Source of the DNA: Lentzea waywayandensis
Lineage (GTDB): Bacteria; Actinomycetota; Actinomycetes; Mycobacteriales; Pseudonocardiaceae
DNA: 64,000 nt
Direction: 5' to 3'
Assembly: GCF_900115955.1 (NCBI RefSeq)
Contig: NZ_FOYL01000001.1
Span: 124,001-188,000, forward strand
The position numbers and the translations under genes are program-made. Positions 33,789 to 42,492 of the stretch are shown here, piece after piece (position 1 is the stretch's first letter; each line of letters opens with the position of its first letter). A model generated the notes under the pieces. It did no database searches. It saw only the letters and a program-made list of their open reading frames with translations, and was not told the origin of the DNA.

Positions 33789-34193
33789 ATGGCTGACAAG
33801 CGCAACCGGGCCGGCACGATCGTGGGCCTCGACCTGACCGTCACCGACGCGCCCGGCGTCCGGGACTTCTACGCCGACGTCGTCGGCTGGAAGCCTGAGC
33901 CGCTGAGCATGGGCACGCACGACGACTACATGATGCTGGCGCCGGACGGCACTCCTGTCGCGGGCGTCTGCCGCAAGGCGGGCGGCAACGCCGACCTGCC
34001 TCCACAGTGGATCACCTACGTCGCGGTCGACGACCTGTCCGCCAGTCTGGAGAAGGTGACCGCGCGGGGCGGTGAGGTCGTGCGCGCACCGGGCGGCGTG
34101 GGGCCGGGTGCCTTCGCGCTGATCAAGGATCCGGCCGGGGCGACGCTCGCGCTCATGCAGAACCCCTACCCAGACGGGGATGACGGCCAGTAG
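33789..34193 (+). CDS. VOC-superfamily protein
   Basis: A 134-aa glyoxalase/bleomycin-resistance-type protein: TIVGLDLTVTDAPGVRDFYADVVGW at the start, HDDYMMLAPDGTPVAGV in the middle, and WITYVAVDDLSASLEKVTARGGEVV followed by IKDPAGATLALMQ at the end. The Glu ligand of active lyases is not obvious, so a binding or isomerase role is possible. It closes the ArsR-START-VOC operon. GAGGAGGG precedes the start, and a hairpin follows the stop. Confidence 0.82.
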   Translation: MADKRNRAGTIVGLDLTVTDAPGVRDFYADVVGWKPEPLSMGTHDDYMMLAPDGTPVAGVCRKAGGNADLPPQWITYVAVDDLSASLEKVTARGGEVVRAPGGVGPGAFALIKDPAGATLALMQNPYPDGDDGQ

Positions 34194-34200
34194 GGCTCGG

Positions 34201-34229
34201 CGGGTGGTGGCGGACACCGTCACCACCCG
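34201..34229. terminator. Hairpin terminator between convergent operons
   Basis: CGGGTGGTG pairs with CACCACCCG around an 11-base loop. It lies right after the VOC gene and overlaps the end of the convergent acyl-CoA dehydrogenase gene by a few bases. Confidence 0.75.
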
Positions 34230-35356
34230 CCCCGTTCGGCGAGCTCGCGCACCAGCGCCGCGCTGAGCGAGTCGTCGGCGTCGAGGTTGGCGGCGATCAC
34301 CTCGCACAGCATCTCGTCGGTGCCGCCGCCGATCCGGGTGAGCCGCACGTCGCGGTACATCCGCGCCAGCGGGAAGTCCTCCGTGTACCCGCGGCCGCCG
34401 AACGCCTGCATGGCCGCGTCGACAGCGTCGGCGCAGTCCCTGGCGGCGACCAGTTTCGCGGCCGCCACAGCGGAATGCGACACCTCGTTCCCGTGCACCG
34501 GCGTCATCGCGGTGTCGAGCAGCGCGGCGACCGCCGACACGCGAGCCCAGTGCCAGGCCATGCGGTGCCGCAGGGCCTGGTGGTCGAACAGACGTGCCGA
34601 GAAGGCGGTGCGGTCACGCATGTGCGCCAGGGCCAGCGTCATGGCCGCCCGTGCGGTGGCGACCAGGCCGGCCGCGGCCGCCAGCCGTTCGAAGTCGAGC
34701 ACGCGCAACAGCTGCACCAGCCCGGCACGGGGGTTGCCGAGCACGGCGGTGCCGGACACGGTCACGTCGAGGTCGAGCACGGCGGTGTCCGCGGACCGGA
34801 CCCCCAGCGTCGGCACGAACCGGGTGGGCGTCACACCGGCGAGCGGCACCACGAACAGTCCGAACGACCGCGCGCCGTCCGTTCTGGCCAGCACCAGCAC
34901 GTGCGTCGCCCGGCCGGCGTTGGTGATGAGGCACTTGGTGCCGTTCAACCGCCACCGATCGCCCTCGCGCCGGGCGGACGTCGTCACCGCGGGCACGTCG
35001 GACCCGGCACCGGGCTCCGTGACCGCCGCACACCCGATGACCGACCCGTCGAGCGCGCCTTCGATGATCTCCGCCTGCCCACCGGCGCGGTGCAGGGCGT
35101 GCAGGAAGACCTCGCTGTGCAACGACACCGCGAGCGCGGCGCCTCCGTTGTGCGCGGCCAGTTCCTCCACCAGCACGCGCGCCAGAGGTAGCCCTGCCAC
35201 GGGACCGAGCGCCCACCGTTCACGGAAGGCACCGGCCGCCGCGAGGCTGCGGAACAGCTCACGCGGCAGGTGCCCGTCCTCCTCCCAGGACGGCATGCAG
35301 GGCACGAACCCGACGATCGCCCGGCGGACCCGCGCGCGGTAGTCGTCCACGTTCAT
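34220..35356 (-). CDS. Acyl-CoA dehydrogenase-family flavoprotein
   Basis: A 378-aa acyl-CoA dehydrogenase-fold protein. Features: TEPGAGSDVPAVTTSA (FAD and substrate loop), LITNAGRATHVLVLART, the helical C-domain (FDHQALRHRMAWHWARVSAVAALLDTAM) and the signature QAFGGRGYTEDFPLARMYRDVRLTRIGGGTDEM. The usual catalytic Glu lies in the last part of such families (GGT-E/D region); here it reads GGGTDEM, so Asp or Glu could serve. It probably desaturates an acyl-thioester. It is the last gene of the P450 operon and is linked to the kinase gene by ATGA. Confidence 0.85.
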   Translation of the reverse strand: MNVDDYRARVRRAIVGFVPCMPSWEEDGHLPRELFRSLAAAGAFRERWALGPVAGLPLARVLVEELAAHNGGAALAVSLHSEVFLHALHRAGGQAEIIEGALDGSVIGCAAVTEPGAGSDVPAVTTSARREGDRWRLNGTKCLITNAGRATHVLVLARTDGARSFGLFVVPLAGVTPTRFVPTLGVRSADTAVLDLDVTVSGTAVLGNPRAGLVQLLRVLDFERLAAAAGLVATARAAMTLALAHMRDRTAFSARLFDHQALRHRMAWHWARVSAVAALLDTAMTPVHGNEVSHSAVAAAKLVAARDCADAVDAAMQAFGGRGYTEDFPLARMYRDVRLTRIGGGTDEMLCEVIAANLDADDSLSAALVRELAERGGW

Positions 35357-36048
35357 CCCGCCTCCCGCAACACTTCCAGGTCGGCGCACACCTCGGCCGC
35401 GATGCCGGCCACGTCCCGCAGCGCGGTGCGCACGACGTGCCAGCGGCCAGGTACCGCCATCGACAGCAGGTGCCCGCGCACCGCGCTCTGGTAGGTGACG
35501 AACGCCGCTTCGGGGGTGGAGGTCTCCGCGTTCTGCGGCCCCAGCTCGCCGGGGTTCACGTCGGCCATCCGGCGCGCGGCCGCGGTCGCCACCGGGGTGT
35601 CGAGCAGGAACACGCGGTCCGGCCGCCGCACCGGCGCGAACAGCGGCAGGATCTGCTCCGGCCGGTCGAAGTCCCCGCCGGCCCGCACACCACCCGCGGC
35701 GATGCGGGCGACGAACTTGTGGAACCAGCCGTCCGCGACGACGACGTGTCCCCGTTCCAGCGCGGGGGTGATCACACACCGGTCGACGAGCGCGTAGTAG
35801 CTCGCCCTGATCAGCACCCAGTGCGGGTCGCCGAGCCGGAAGTACGGACCGCGCAACGACATCTGCTGCAACGCGCGCAGCCCGTGCAGGTACTCGGCGA
35901 CGAACGGGTCGTCCGGTTCGGCGGCGTTGTGCCTGACGAGCCGGACCGTGTGCCCCCTTTGGCCAAGCCGGGCGGCCACGGCCACGGCGGTGCTGGACTT
36001 CCCGGCACCGTCGATTCCCTCCAGCGCGACGAACACCCGCTCACCCAC
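35353..36048 (-). CDS. dTMP-kinase-like P-loop kinase
   Basis: A 231-aa protein of the thymidylate-kinase fold. It has the P-loop EGIDGAGKSST (residues 10-20), a DGWFHKFVARIA region where the nucleotide-binding Asp/Arg often lies, and PDRVFLLDTPVATAAARRM near the lid. It differs from housekeeping dTMP kinase: the usual ERY motif is replaced, and it sits in a biosynthetic operon. So it may phosphorylate a different nucleotide or a pathway intermediate. The GTG start overlaps the nucleotidyltransferase stop. Confidence 0.75.
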   Translation of the reverse strand: MGERVFVALEGIDGAGKSSTAVAVAARLGQRGHTVRLVRHNAAEPDDPFVAEYLHGLRALQQMSLRGPYFRLGDPHWVLIRASYYALVDRCVITPALERGHVVVADGWFHKFVARIAAGGVRAGGDFDRPEQILPLFAPVRRPDRVFLLDTPVATAAARRMADVNPGELGPQNAETSTPEAAFVTYQSAVRGHLLSMAVPGRWHVVRTALRDVAGIAAEVCADLEVLREAG

Positions 36049-37684
36049 CGCCGCGCCGGTGCGGCTGGGCCCCACCGGACGTGAGGAGGTCGCGGGCCTC
36101 CTCGATCGGGAAGTCGGCGTCGAGGTACGCGCCGAGCCGGATCCAGTCGTGCCCGATCCGCAGCGTGGCCTCCCAGGCGGCGGCCGAGTCGAACGAGGCC
36201 GGGAACACCTCGGCCCGGACGAGATCGCGCACCCCGCCGACGAGCTTGTCCAGACGCTCCGCCCACAACGTCCAGTCGTCCCCCGCGAGCGCGCGTTCGA
36301 CCGCCGCGGCCTGCGCGGCCAGCTCCACCGGCACCGCGGTCAGCGCGCTCAGCCAGCCGACGATCGCCGCGTCGGGCGGCAGCGGACTCATCCCACACGC
36401 ACTCAGCAACGCCCGGCAGGCGTGGTGCAGCAACCGCAGCCCGCTCGTCCGCGCCACCTCCCGCTGCCCGCCGTCGAGCGCCCCGGACAGGTCCTCCCGC
36501 GCGTTCTCGATCATGATGTTGGACCACACCTGCGCCATCCCCGCCGCCGCGAACCGCCTGGCAGGCAACGGAACCAGCGAGACGTGCCCGTCAGCGGCAC
36601 CCCCGGCGAGGCCCAGCACCGGCATCCGGGTGGACGGCGGCGGCGTGACCGGCTCGGCAGGCGCCCACGGCTGCGCCGAGGCGATCGGTCCGCCGTCCCG
36701 CCAGTGCAGCTCGACCAGCCCGATCCGGTGGAACTCGGCCAGCGCGCTCGCGGCCGCCCCGGGATCGTCCGCCCTCCTGATCACCTCGGCGACCGGCCGT
36801 CCCGGTGCGATCGAACGCCAGGCCCGCCCGGCAGGCGCGGCCAGCACGAAGACGTCGGCGCGGCCTCGCACCACGTGCAGCCGGTCGCCGATCGGCCAGG
36901 TGGTGACCCCTGCTCGCAGGCCGAGCAGCACCTGGTCCGCATCGGCTGGGCAGCCGTGGACCCCGAAGTCCGCGACCAGTTCGGCGTGCGCCGCGATCGC
37001 CGGTTCGATCCCGCCGACGGAGTCGTGTCCTTTTCGCAGCACGGCGAGGCGGTCCCGCAACCGCGCCGCCTCCCCGTCACCCCCGGCGGCCAGCCGGTCG
37101 AACTGCCGGTCGAGCCACTTGGGCTCCAGATAGGTCTCCCCGCGGGCGGCCACCCACGACTTCGCCGCGTTCCGCGCCGCGATTCCGGCCCACGCCACGG
37201 CCTCGTGTTCCTCCCCCAGCACGTGCGACGCGACCGCGTGCCGCATGGCCTGCCTGCTGTGGTGCGCGTACCAGTCCGCGACGACCTCGGGCAGCGACAG
37301 GGGCCACTCCCGCGCCCGCCGCACGACGTCCTCTCCACGCAGCACCACGGCACCGCGTAGCCGCTGGCACCGGTCGAGCAACGCCGCGGGCAGCGCGCCG
37401 ATCCCGGCGGCCACGTGCGCGCACGCCTCGTCGGCCTGCGCGCGGACCTGGCGCAACGAGCGGGTGCGCACCTCGACGCGGCGGCCTCGCACGAACACGA
37501 TCGTGGGCATCGTCGGGTGGTCGTGGTCGTCGTCGGCCAGCAGCAGGAAGTCGATGTCGGAGGCGGAGTTGCCGAACCCCTCGGCGATCGAGCCCTCCAG
37601 CACCGCTCCGCACCCCGGTGGCGCGTCCACCAGGTCCAGCGTCTCGTCGAGCAACGAGGTCAGCTCCGCGCGGCCGATGATCAC
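36041..37684 (-). CDS. Nucleotidyltransferase-domain protein
   Basis: A 547-aa protein with a polymerase-beta-type nucleotidyltransferase core at the N-terminus: GSIAEGFGNSASDIDFLLL with Gly31-Ser32 and Asp43/Asp45. A third Asp or Glu is expected near residue 75 in RRVEVRTR. A helical part follows (AWAGIAARNAAKSWVAARGETYLEPKWL), reminiscent of aminoglycoside nucleotidyltransferases, and then a domain of over 200 residues that I cannot place. It should transfer an NMP to a small molecule or protein; the acceptor is unknown. The GTG start overlaps the stop of the preceding gene (GTGA). Confidence 0.72.
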   Translation of the reverse strand: MIIGRAELTSLLDETLDLVDAPPGCGAVLEGSIAEGFGNSASDIDFLLLADDDHDHPTMPTIVFVRGRRVEVRTRSLRQVRAQADEACAHVAAGIGALPAALLDRCQRLRGAVVLRGEDVVRRAREWPLSLPEVVADWYAHHSRQAMRHAVASHVLGEEHEAVAWAGIAARNAAKSWVAARGETYLEPKWLDRQFDRLAAGGDGEAARLRDRLAVLRKGHDSVGGIEPAIAAHAELVADFGVHGCPADADQVLLGLRAGVTTWPIGDRLHVVRGRADVFVLAAPAGRAWRSIAPGRPVAEVIRRADDPGAAASALAEFHRIGLVELHWRDGGPIASAQPWAPAEPVTPPPSTRMPVLGLAGGAADGHVSLVPLPARRFAAAGMAQVWSNIMIENAREDLSGALDGGQREVARTSGLRLLHHACRALLSACGMSPLPPDAAIVGWLSALTAVPVELAAQAAAVERALAGDDWTLWAERLDKLVGGVRDLVRAEVFPASFDSAAAWEATLRIGHDWIRLGAYLDADFPIEEARDLLTSGGAQPHRRGGG

Positions 37685-40317
37685 GCTTCCTCCGGCCCTG
37701 CCAGCACCCGGATGGTCCCGGTCGCGCCGTCGACGTCGAGGTGCATGCCGTCGCGCACGCGGGTCGTCAGGCCGGGCACCTGCACCACGGTGGGCACGCC
37801 CAGCTCACGGGCGACGATGGCGACGTGGGTCAGCGGGCTGCCGCGTTCGACGAGCAGGCCCGACGCGGACGGCAGCCACGCCACCCAGCCGGGATCGGTG
37901 CGGTAGGTGACGAGGATGTCGCCCTGAGCCTCGGACGGCAGGTCGACCACCCGCGCGCGGCCCCGCACCCGGCCGGGTGCCGCGGGCACGCCGGTGAGCT
38001 CCGCCCCTGCCGCCGCCGCGGTACCGCCCGGAACGGCGCGCGCCCACGCCACCCGGTTCGCCTTGGTGCCGAGCGCGCCGCGGGTGGTGAAGCGGGACGG
38101 CGCGGTCAGCAGGCGGTCCGACTCGGCGATCGCCTTGCGCGAGCGGACCAGTGCCCGCAGGTCGACGTCCACAGTGGACGCGTCGAAGCAGCCGCCGATC
38201 TCCTCCAGGTAGAGCCAGAAGACGTCCTCAGGTGAGTCGAGCAGGCCCAGCGAGGCGAACCGGCGGCCGATCGCGCGCACCATCACCTTCGCCGTCCCGA
38301 ACGCGCGGGTGCGGCAGAAACGGATGCGTTCGCGCAGTTCCAACGCCCTGCGCACCTTGCCGCGGACCCGTTCGTACACCTGGCGTCTCGCGGGAGACAA
38401 GGACCCGAGTACGCCGTCGGCGTCGGCCCGTCCCGACATGCTCTCCACCGACGCGACGGCAGCGCGCAGCATCGGGAAGAACGTCGACGGGTCGTCACGC
38501 AGGCTCGGCGCCTCGAGTTTCAGCTCGTCCAGGCTGCGGTCGCCGTAGCGCGTCACGTAGTCGTCCACTTCGGACACGAACGCGGCGTGCCCGCCGTCCA
38601 GCAACGCCGCTCTGGCCTGCTGGGGCTCGGACTCGGTGATGATGCGGCGCAGTTCGTCGTCGGCCCGCACCACATTCGCGAGCTCGGCGATGCGGTGGGC
38701 GGGCCCGGCCGACTCGACCGAGTTCGCCGGCCCGGCCACGGCCCACGTGAACCAGAGCGGTGCGTCGGGCAGCCACCGCCGGTTGAGCATCTGCAACGTC
38801 CCGAAGGACAGCCCGATGACGGCGTCGAGCACCGCGACCCTGCCCCAGCGCGCGACCAGGGTGCGTTCGAGCGCCTGGTAGCGGCGGTAGACCTGGTCTG
38901 CGGTCAGCGCGTCGTAGTCCGTGGCACCGAACTCCTCGTAGGTGCGGTAGAAGTCCGCGATGAACCGCTCGCCGGTGCGTTCGATCAGGGCGAACCGGCT
39001 CGCGAACCGCAGGCGTGACCGCGCGGTCACGCGGATCTCCTCCGCCCGCGAGCTGAACGTGAACGGGTGCAGCCCGTCGGCCAGCTCGGGATCGAGCGAC
39101 TCCTCCACCCCGAGGGTGAGCTCGAGGCTGCGGCGGCCCAGCCGGTACAGCGGCGCGAGGCGCACCAGCCGGTACCAGTTCAGCAGGTTGTAGTAGACGC
39201 GCCCGTGGAAGTAGCCCAGCAGCGCGGGCAGCCACTCCTGCGCCTGGCTCAGCTGCGCGTCGGGCACCTTCAGCTCGCGGCAGTACTCCTCGTAGACGCG
39301 TTGGTACACCCGGCGCGCGAAGCTGTACGTGAGCGGCGAGGTCATGCCGCGAAAGCTCTCGATGATGTTGGAGTTGTCCCAGACGTGCAGCTCGCCGGGC
39401 TCGTCGAGGCCGGCGGTGATCGGCCGGCTCTGCAACACCCACAGCGTGCCGTCCGCCATCGCCCACTCCACGTCCTGCGGGGCGCCGCGGACCTTCTCGA
39501 TCCGCCCGGCCAGCTCACCGAGCGCGCGCAGCTCGGCGTCGGTCACCGCGAGCTCTTCCCTCACCGCGGCAGGGGTCTCGGTCACCCGGCACCCACCAGA
39601 GGCGTCCGGGTCGTACCGCTCCCGCTTCTCCCCCACCGTGACCTGAAGGACGCGGCCGGACGCGTCGAGCACGACGGTGTCGGCGTCCACCGCGCCGCCG
39701 ACCAGCCCTTCCCCGAGCCCGAACACCGCGCTGACCACACGTTCGGTCCGCTCGCCCGACATCGGGTTCGCGGTGAACAGCACGCCGCTCTTCTCCGCCG
39801 CCACCAGCCGCTGGACGATCACCGCCATCCCGGCGCCGGCCGGCGGCAGGCCGTGCGCGAGCCGGTACGCGAGCGCGCGTGCCGAGTACGCACCCGCCCA
39901 GCAGCGCCGCACGTGGTCGGCGATCGCGTCGATCCCCTCGACGTTCAGGAACGTGTCGAACTGACCGGCGAAGGAGAACCGCGGGCCGTCCTCGTCCAGT
40001 CCGGACGACCGCACCGCGACCGGGCCCTTCCCGACGTCGTGCACGGCGGCCGTGATCTCGGCCAGCACCTCGGGTGCCAGCGGCGTCTCCAGGATCGCGC
40101 TCGCCACGGCCTCGGCGGCGGCTTCCGCGCGGTCCGCGGTGAGGTCGCGCAGTTCGGCGTCGATCCGTTCGGTCAGACCGGTCGCGGTCAGGTGTGCGCG
40201 CAGGACGTCCGCACCGATCACGCGCCACGGTGGCACCTCGAACCCGGCGTCGGCCAGTTCGCGCAGACCCCGTGCCTTGGCACCGGCCACGTCGGTTTCC
40301 CTTGTCACGACAGTCAT
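37681..40317 (-). CDS. PEP-synthase/rifampin-phosphotransferase-like enzyme
   Basis: An 878-aa dikinase of the PEP synthase/RPH group. The N-terminal third is the ATP-grasp PPDK domain (GPVAVRSSGLDEDGPRFSFAGQFDTFLNVEG, GVLFTANPMSG, QDVEWAMADGTLWVLQSRPIT). The C-terminal part is the swivelling phosphohistidine domain with RGSPLTHVAIVARELGVPTVV (His831). Between them is a unique middle region of about 400 residues, larger and different from PEP synthase. Such enzymes phosphorylate an acceptor with ATP to give AMP and phosphate. It lies between UbiA-type and nucleotidyltransferase genes in a coupled operon, so a pathway intermediate is a likely acceptor. Confidence 0.8.
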   Translation of the reverse strand: MTVVTRETDVAGAKARGLRELADAGFEVPPWRVIGADVLRAHLTATGLTERIDAELRDLTADRAEAAAEAVASAILETPLAPEVLAEITAAVHDVGKGPVAVRSSGLDEDGPRFSFAGQFDTFLNVEGIDAIADHVRRCWAGAYSARALAYRLAHGLPPAGAGMAVIVQRLVAAEKSGVLFTANPMSGERTERVVSAVFGLGEGLVGGAVDADTVVLDASGRVLQVTVGEKRERYDPDASGGCRVTETPAAVREELAVTDAELRALGELAGRIEKVRGAPQDVEWAMADGTLWVLQSRPITAGLDEPGELHVWDNSNIIESFRGMTSPLTYSFARRVYQRVYEEYCRELKVPDAQLSQAQEWLPALLGYFHGRVYYNLLNWYRLVRLAPLYRLGRRSLELTLGVEESLDPELADGLHPFTFSSRAEEIRVTARSRLRFASRFALIERTGERFIADFYRTYEEFGATDYDALTADQVYRRYQALERTLVARWGRVAVLDAVIGLSFGTLQMLNRRWLPDAPLWFTWAVAGPANSVESAGPAHRIAELANVVRADDELRRIITESEPQQARAALLDGGHAAFVSEVDDYVTRYGDRSLDELKLEAPSLRDDPSTFFPMLRAAVASVESMSGRADADGVLGSLSPARRQVYERVRGKVRRALELRERIRFCRTRAFGTAKVMVRAIGRRFASLGLLDSPEDVFWLYLEEIGGCFDASTVDVDLRALVRSRKAIAESDRLLTAPSRFTTRGALGTKANRVAWARAVPGGTAAAAGAELTGVPAAPGRVRGRARVVDLPSEAQGDILVTYRTDPGWVAWLPSASGLLVERGSPLTHVAIVARELGVPTVVQVPGLTTRVRDGMHLDVDGATGTIRVLAGPEEA

Positions 40318-41108
40318 CCCCACACTCCCCACGCCGCGCACAAGATCAGGACCGTCACGTCGACGGCGAGCACGAAGGTCAGCCCGGACCACCAGGCCGG
40401 CCCACGGCGATCCGCCCTCCACCACGAGCGCGTCGCGACCGCACAGGCCACGGCGATCAGCGCCACGACCACCGGAACCGCCCACGGCACCGCGCCGACC
40501 GCCGAGATCACTGCCGCCGCCACGACCGCGACCGCCGAAAGCCCTGCCGCGGCGACGAGCCGCGCGCCCAGGCCGAGGCCGAACGGCCGGTAGTCCGGCT
40601 CATCGAGTTTCCGGGTGAACTTCCAGTACTCGTAAGCACTCCAGAGCACCACCGCCGCCCCCACCGCCACAGTCGGGGGTGCCCCTGCCGTCACGCCGCC
40701 GTATCCCAGCACCAGGAGCGGTGCCACCTCGTAGGCGACGAAGAGCATCACCGGATGTGTGATGCCGTGACGGGGCAGGAGCGGAGCGATGAGGGCGGCG
40801 GCGCATGCCCCGCCCGCGAGGGCGAGGGCGAGGAGGTCGTGGAGGTTGAACAGCACCACGGCACCGGCCACGGCGACCATGCCGGTCCGCAGTCCCGCCG
40901 GGGTGCCGTCGGTGCCGTCGTCCAGGTCGTCGACCAGGCGCAGGAAGAGGAACAGCAGCACGAACGTCAGCCCGCCGAGCACCAGCGGAACCACGCCGAG
41001 CCGGGCTCCCGAGCACAGCGCGACCACCGAGGCGTAGGTCAGCAGCGCGGCGAGCCCGTGCGTCCGCGGCGGGAACCGGAGGCGCACGTACCGGGTCGCA
41101 GCGATCAC
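40314..41108 (-). CDS. UbiA-family membrane prenyltransferase-like protein
   Basis: A 264-aa integral membrane protein of the UbiA type, with about eight hydrophobic segments. The Asp-rich loop LFLRLVDDLDDGTDG is in the place of the NDxxDxxxD motif that binds Mg-diphosphate. A second loop, EYWKFTRKLDEPDYRPFG, matches the second Asp motif position (DxxxD-like, less canonical). It could attach a prenyl or other polyprenyl group to an aromatic or glycerol acceptor. The GTG start overlaps the reductase stop, and its stop overlaps the next start. Confidence 0.75.
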   Translation of the reverse strand: MIAATRYVRLRFPPRTHGLAALLTYASVVALCSGARLGVVPLVLGGLTFVLLFLFLRLVDDLDDGTDGTPAGLRTGMVAVAGAVVLFNLHDLLALALAGGACAAALIAPLLPRHGITHPVMLFVAYEVAPLLVLGYGGVTAGAPPTVAVGAAVVLWSAYEYWKFTRKLDEPDYRPFGLGLGARLVAAAGLSAVAVVAAAVISAVGAVPWAVPVVVALIAVACAVATRSWWRADRRGPAWWSGLTFVLAVDVTVLILCAAWGVWG

Positions 41109-42214
41109 CGCGTTCTCCCGGCGAGCCGGAGCACCTCGCCGATACCGGATTCCGGGCGGCCGAGATAGCCCACCCGCACGCAGTGGTCCAGCAACGTGCG
41201 CAGGTACTCCACCCCGGTCGCCGTCGGCCGCCACGGCGCCAGCCGCGCCGCGTTCGTGTCGTCGAACCTCGCGCGCCGGCGGAAGAAGCTCTCGTACATC
41301 GCGATGATCCGCCGGTAGTACACGCGTTCGTCCGGCGGGAGCGCGCCCGCGTCGAACGACGACGGCGACACGTAGTGCGGCACCTGGAACATCGGGTACT
41401 CCGCCAGCGCGTTGCTCACGTCGAGCAACGTGTGCGGGGACGCGCCGACGGCGTGGAACGTGCGCCCCTCCGCCTCGGGGAAGCGGTTCACCACCTGGCA
41501 GATCAACGCCGCAACGTAGTCCACCGGCACGAGGTCGAGCAGCGCGTCGTAGAAGCCGGGCACCGACCGGACCCGCCCCTGCGTGAAGAGCTTGAGGACC
41601 ACGTACATGTTCTTGAAGTCCCGGATCTCGCCGGACGTCTGCGTGCCGACGATCATGCTCGGCCGCACGACCGCGGCGGGCAGCCCGTTCGCGGCGGCCG
41701 CCCTCACCTCCTGCTCGGCGAGGAACTTGCTGCGCTCGTACCCGGTGCCGAACCGTTGCCCCACATCGAGTTCGTCTTCGAGGACCCGGCCGGTGCGCTC
41801 CCCGCAGACGTACGCCGTGCTCACGTGCACGAGGGGCACCGAACGCTCCGCGGCGAGCCGGACGACGTTGCGCGTGCCGTCCACGTTGAGAGACTCGTAG
41901 GTCTCCCAACGCCGGCCGAAGTCGGTGGTGGCGGCGGCGTGCACGACGCGGTCGAGACCGCCGGCGAGGTCCTCGTAGCGTTCGGTGGTCAGGCCGAGCA
42001 TCGGCTTGGTCACGTCACCGGCCACACAGGACACGAGTCCCGGCCCGGACCGTCCGATCGGGACCGTGCGCACGACTCGCCCGTCGTTGCGCACGATCTC
42101 CGACCGCGTGTGCACCAGCGCGAGGACCGTGTGCCCCTCGTTCGCCAGCCTCACCGCGACCTCGGCACCGACCAACCCGGCCGCACCGGTCACGAGGACG
42201 CGCAACCCGCTCAC
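41105..42214 (-). CDS. SDR/thioester-reductase-like NAD(P)-dependent enzyme
   Basis: A 369-aa extended SDR protein. It has the nucleotide loop VLVTGAAGLVGAEV (GxxGxxG), the DRVVHAAATTDF region, HVSTAYVCGERTG and the catalytic-type YERSK. A C-terminal extension (VPVDYVAALICQVVNRFPEAEGRTFH) resembles the reductase domains that release acyl chains from carrier proteins as aldehydes (NAD_binding_4 type). It is adjacent to and overlaps the ACP gene (GTGA), so acyl-ACP is the likely substrate. Confidence 0.78.
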   Translation of the reverse strand: MSGLRVLVTGAAGLVGAEVAVRLANEGHTVLALVHTRSEIVRNDGRVVRTVPIGRSGPGLVSCVAGDVTKPMLGLTTERYEDLAGGLDRVVHAAATTDFGRRWETYESLNVDGTRNVVRLAAERSVPLVHVSTAYVCGERTGRVLEDELDVGQRFGTGYERSKFLAEQEVRAAAANGLPAAVVRPSMIVGTQTSGEIRDFKNMYVVLKLFTQGRVRSVPGFYDALLDLVPVDYVAALICQVVNRFPEAEGRTFHAVGASPHTLLDVSNALAEYPMFQVPHYVSPSSFDAGALPPDERVYYRRIIAMYESFFRRRARFDDTNAARLAPWRPTATGVEYLRTLLDHCVRVGYLGRPESGIGEVLRLAGRTR

Positions 42215-42468
42215 GCCGCCGTCCCCGTGACGCGTTCGGTGACCAGGTCGACGAGCTCTCGCACCGTGGACACGTTGAGCGCCTCGTCGACGTCGACGGC
42301 GGCGAGCTCGAACCGTTCCTCGATGACGATCGCCAGTTCGAGCAGCCGCAACGAGTCGAACCCGAGATCCGTGGCGATTCGCGCCTCGTCGGACAGCTCC
42401 TCCGCGTCCCCGTACGACATGTGCCGCAGGATTCCGTGCACGGCCTCGCGCACTGCCTCGTTGTTCAT
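42211..42468 (-). CDS. Acyl carrier protein
   Basis: An 85-aa freestanding ACP with LGFDSLRLLELA (the Ser of the DSL motif receives the phosphopantetheine arm) near residue 38, and a four-helix pattern, acidic overall. GGAGG precedes the ATG. It overlaps the reductase gene and is the only carrier protein in the operon. No ketosynthase or adenylation enzyme is nearby, so the acyl group may come from the enediyne PKS locus or from a ligase elsewhere. Its ACP may need the same phosphopantetheinyl transferase that the PksE lacks. Confidence 0.88.
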   Translation of the reverse strand: MNNEAVREAVHGILRHMSYGDAEELSDEARIATDLGFDSLRLLELAIVIEERFELAAVDVDEALNVSTVRELVDLVTERVTGTAA

Positions 42469-42492
42469 CGGTGCCTCCGGGCGCACGTCGGG

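Noticed and set aside
35353..36048. Housekeeping thymidylate kinase (tmk)
   Set aside because: Only the P-loop and fold match well. It is embedded in a biosynthetic operon and lacks the usual conserved pattern outside the P-loop, so I use dTMP-kinase-like.
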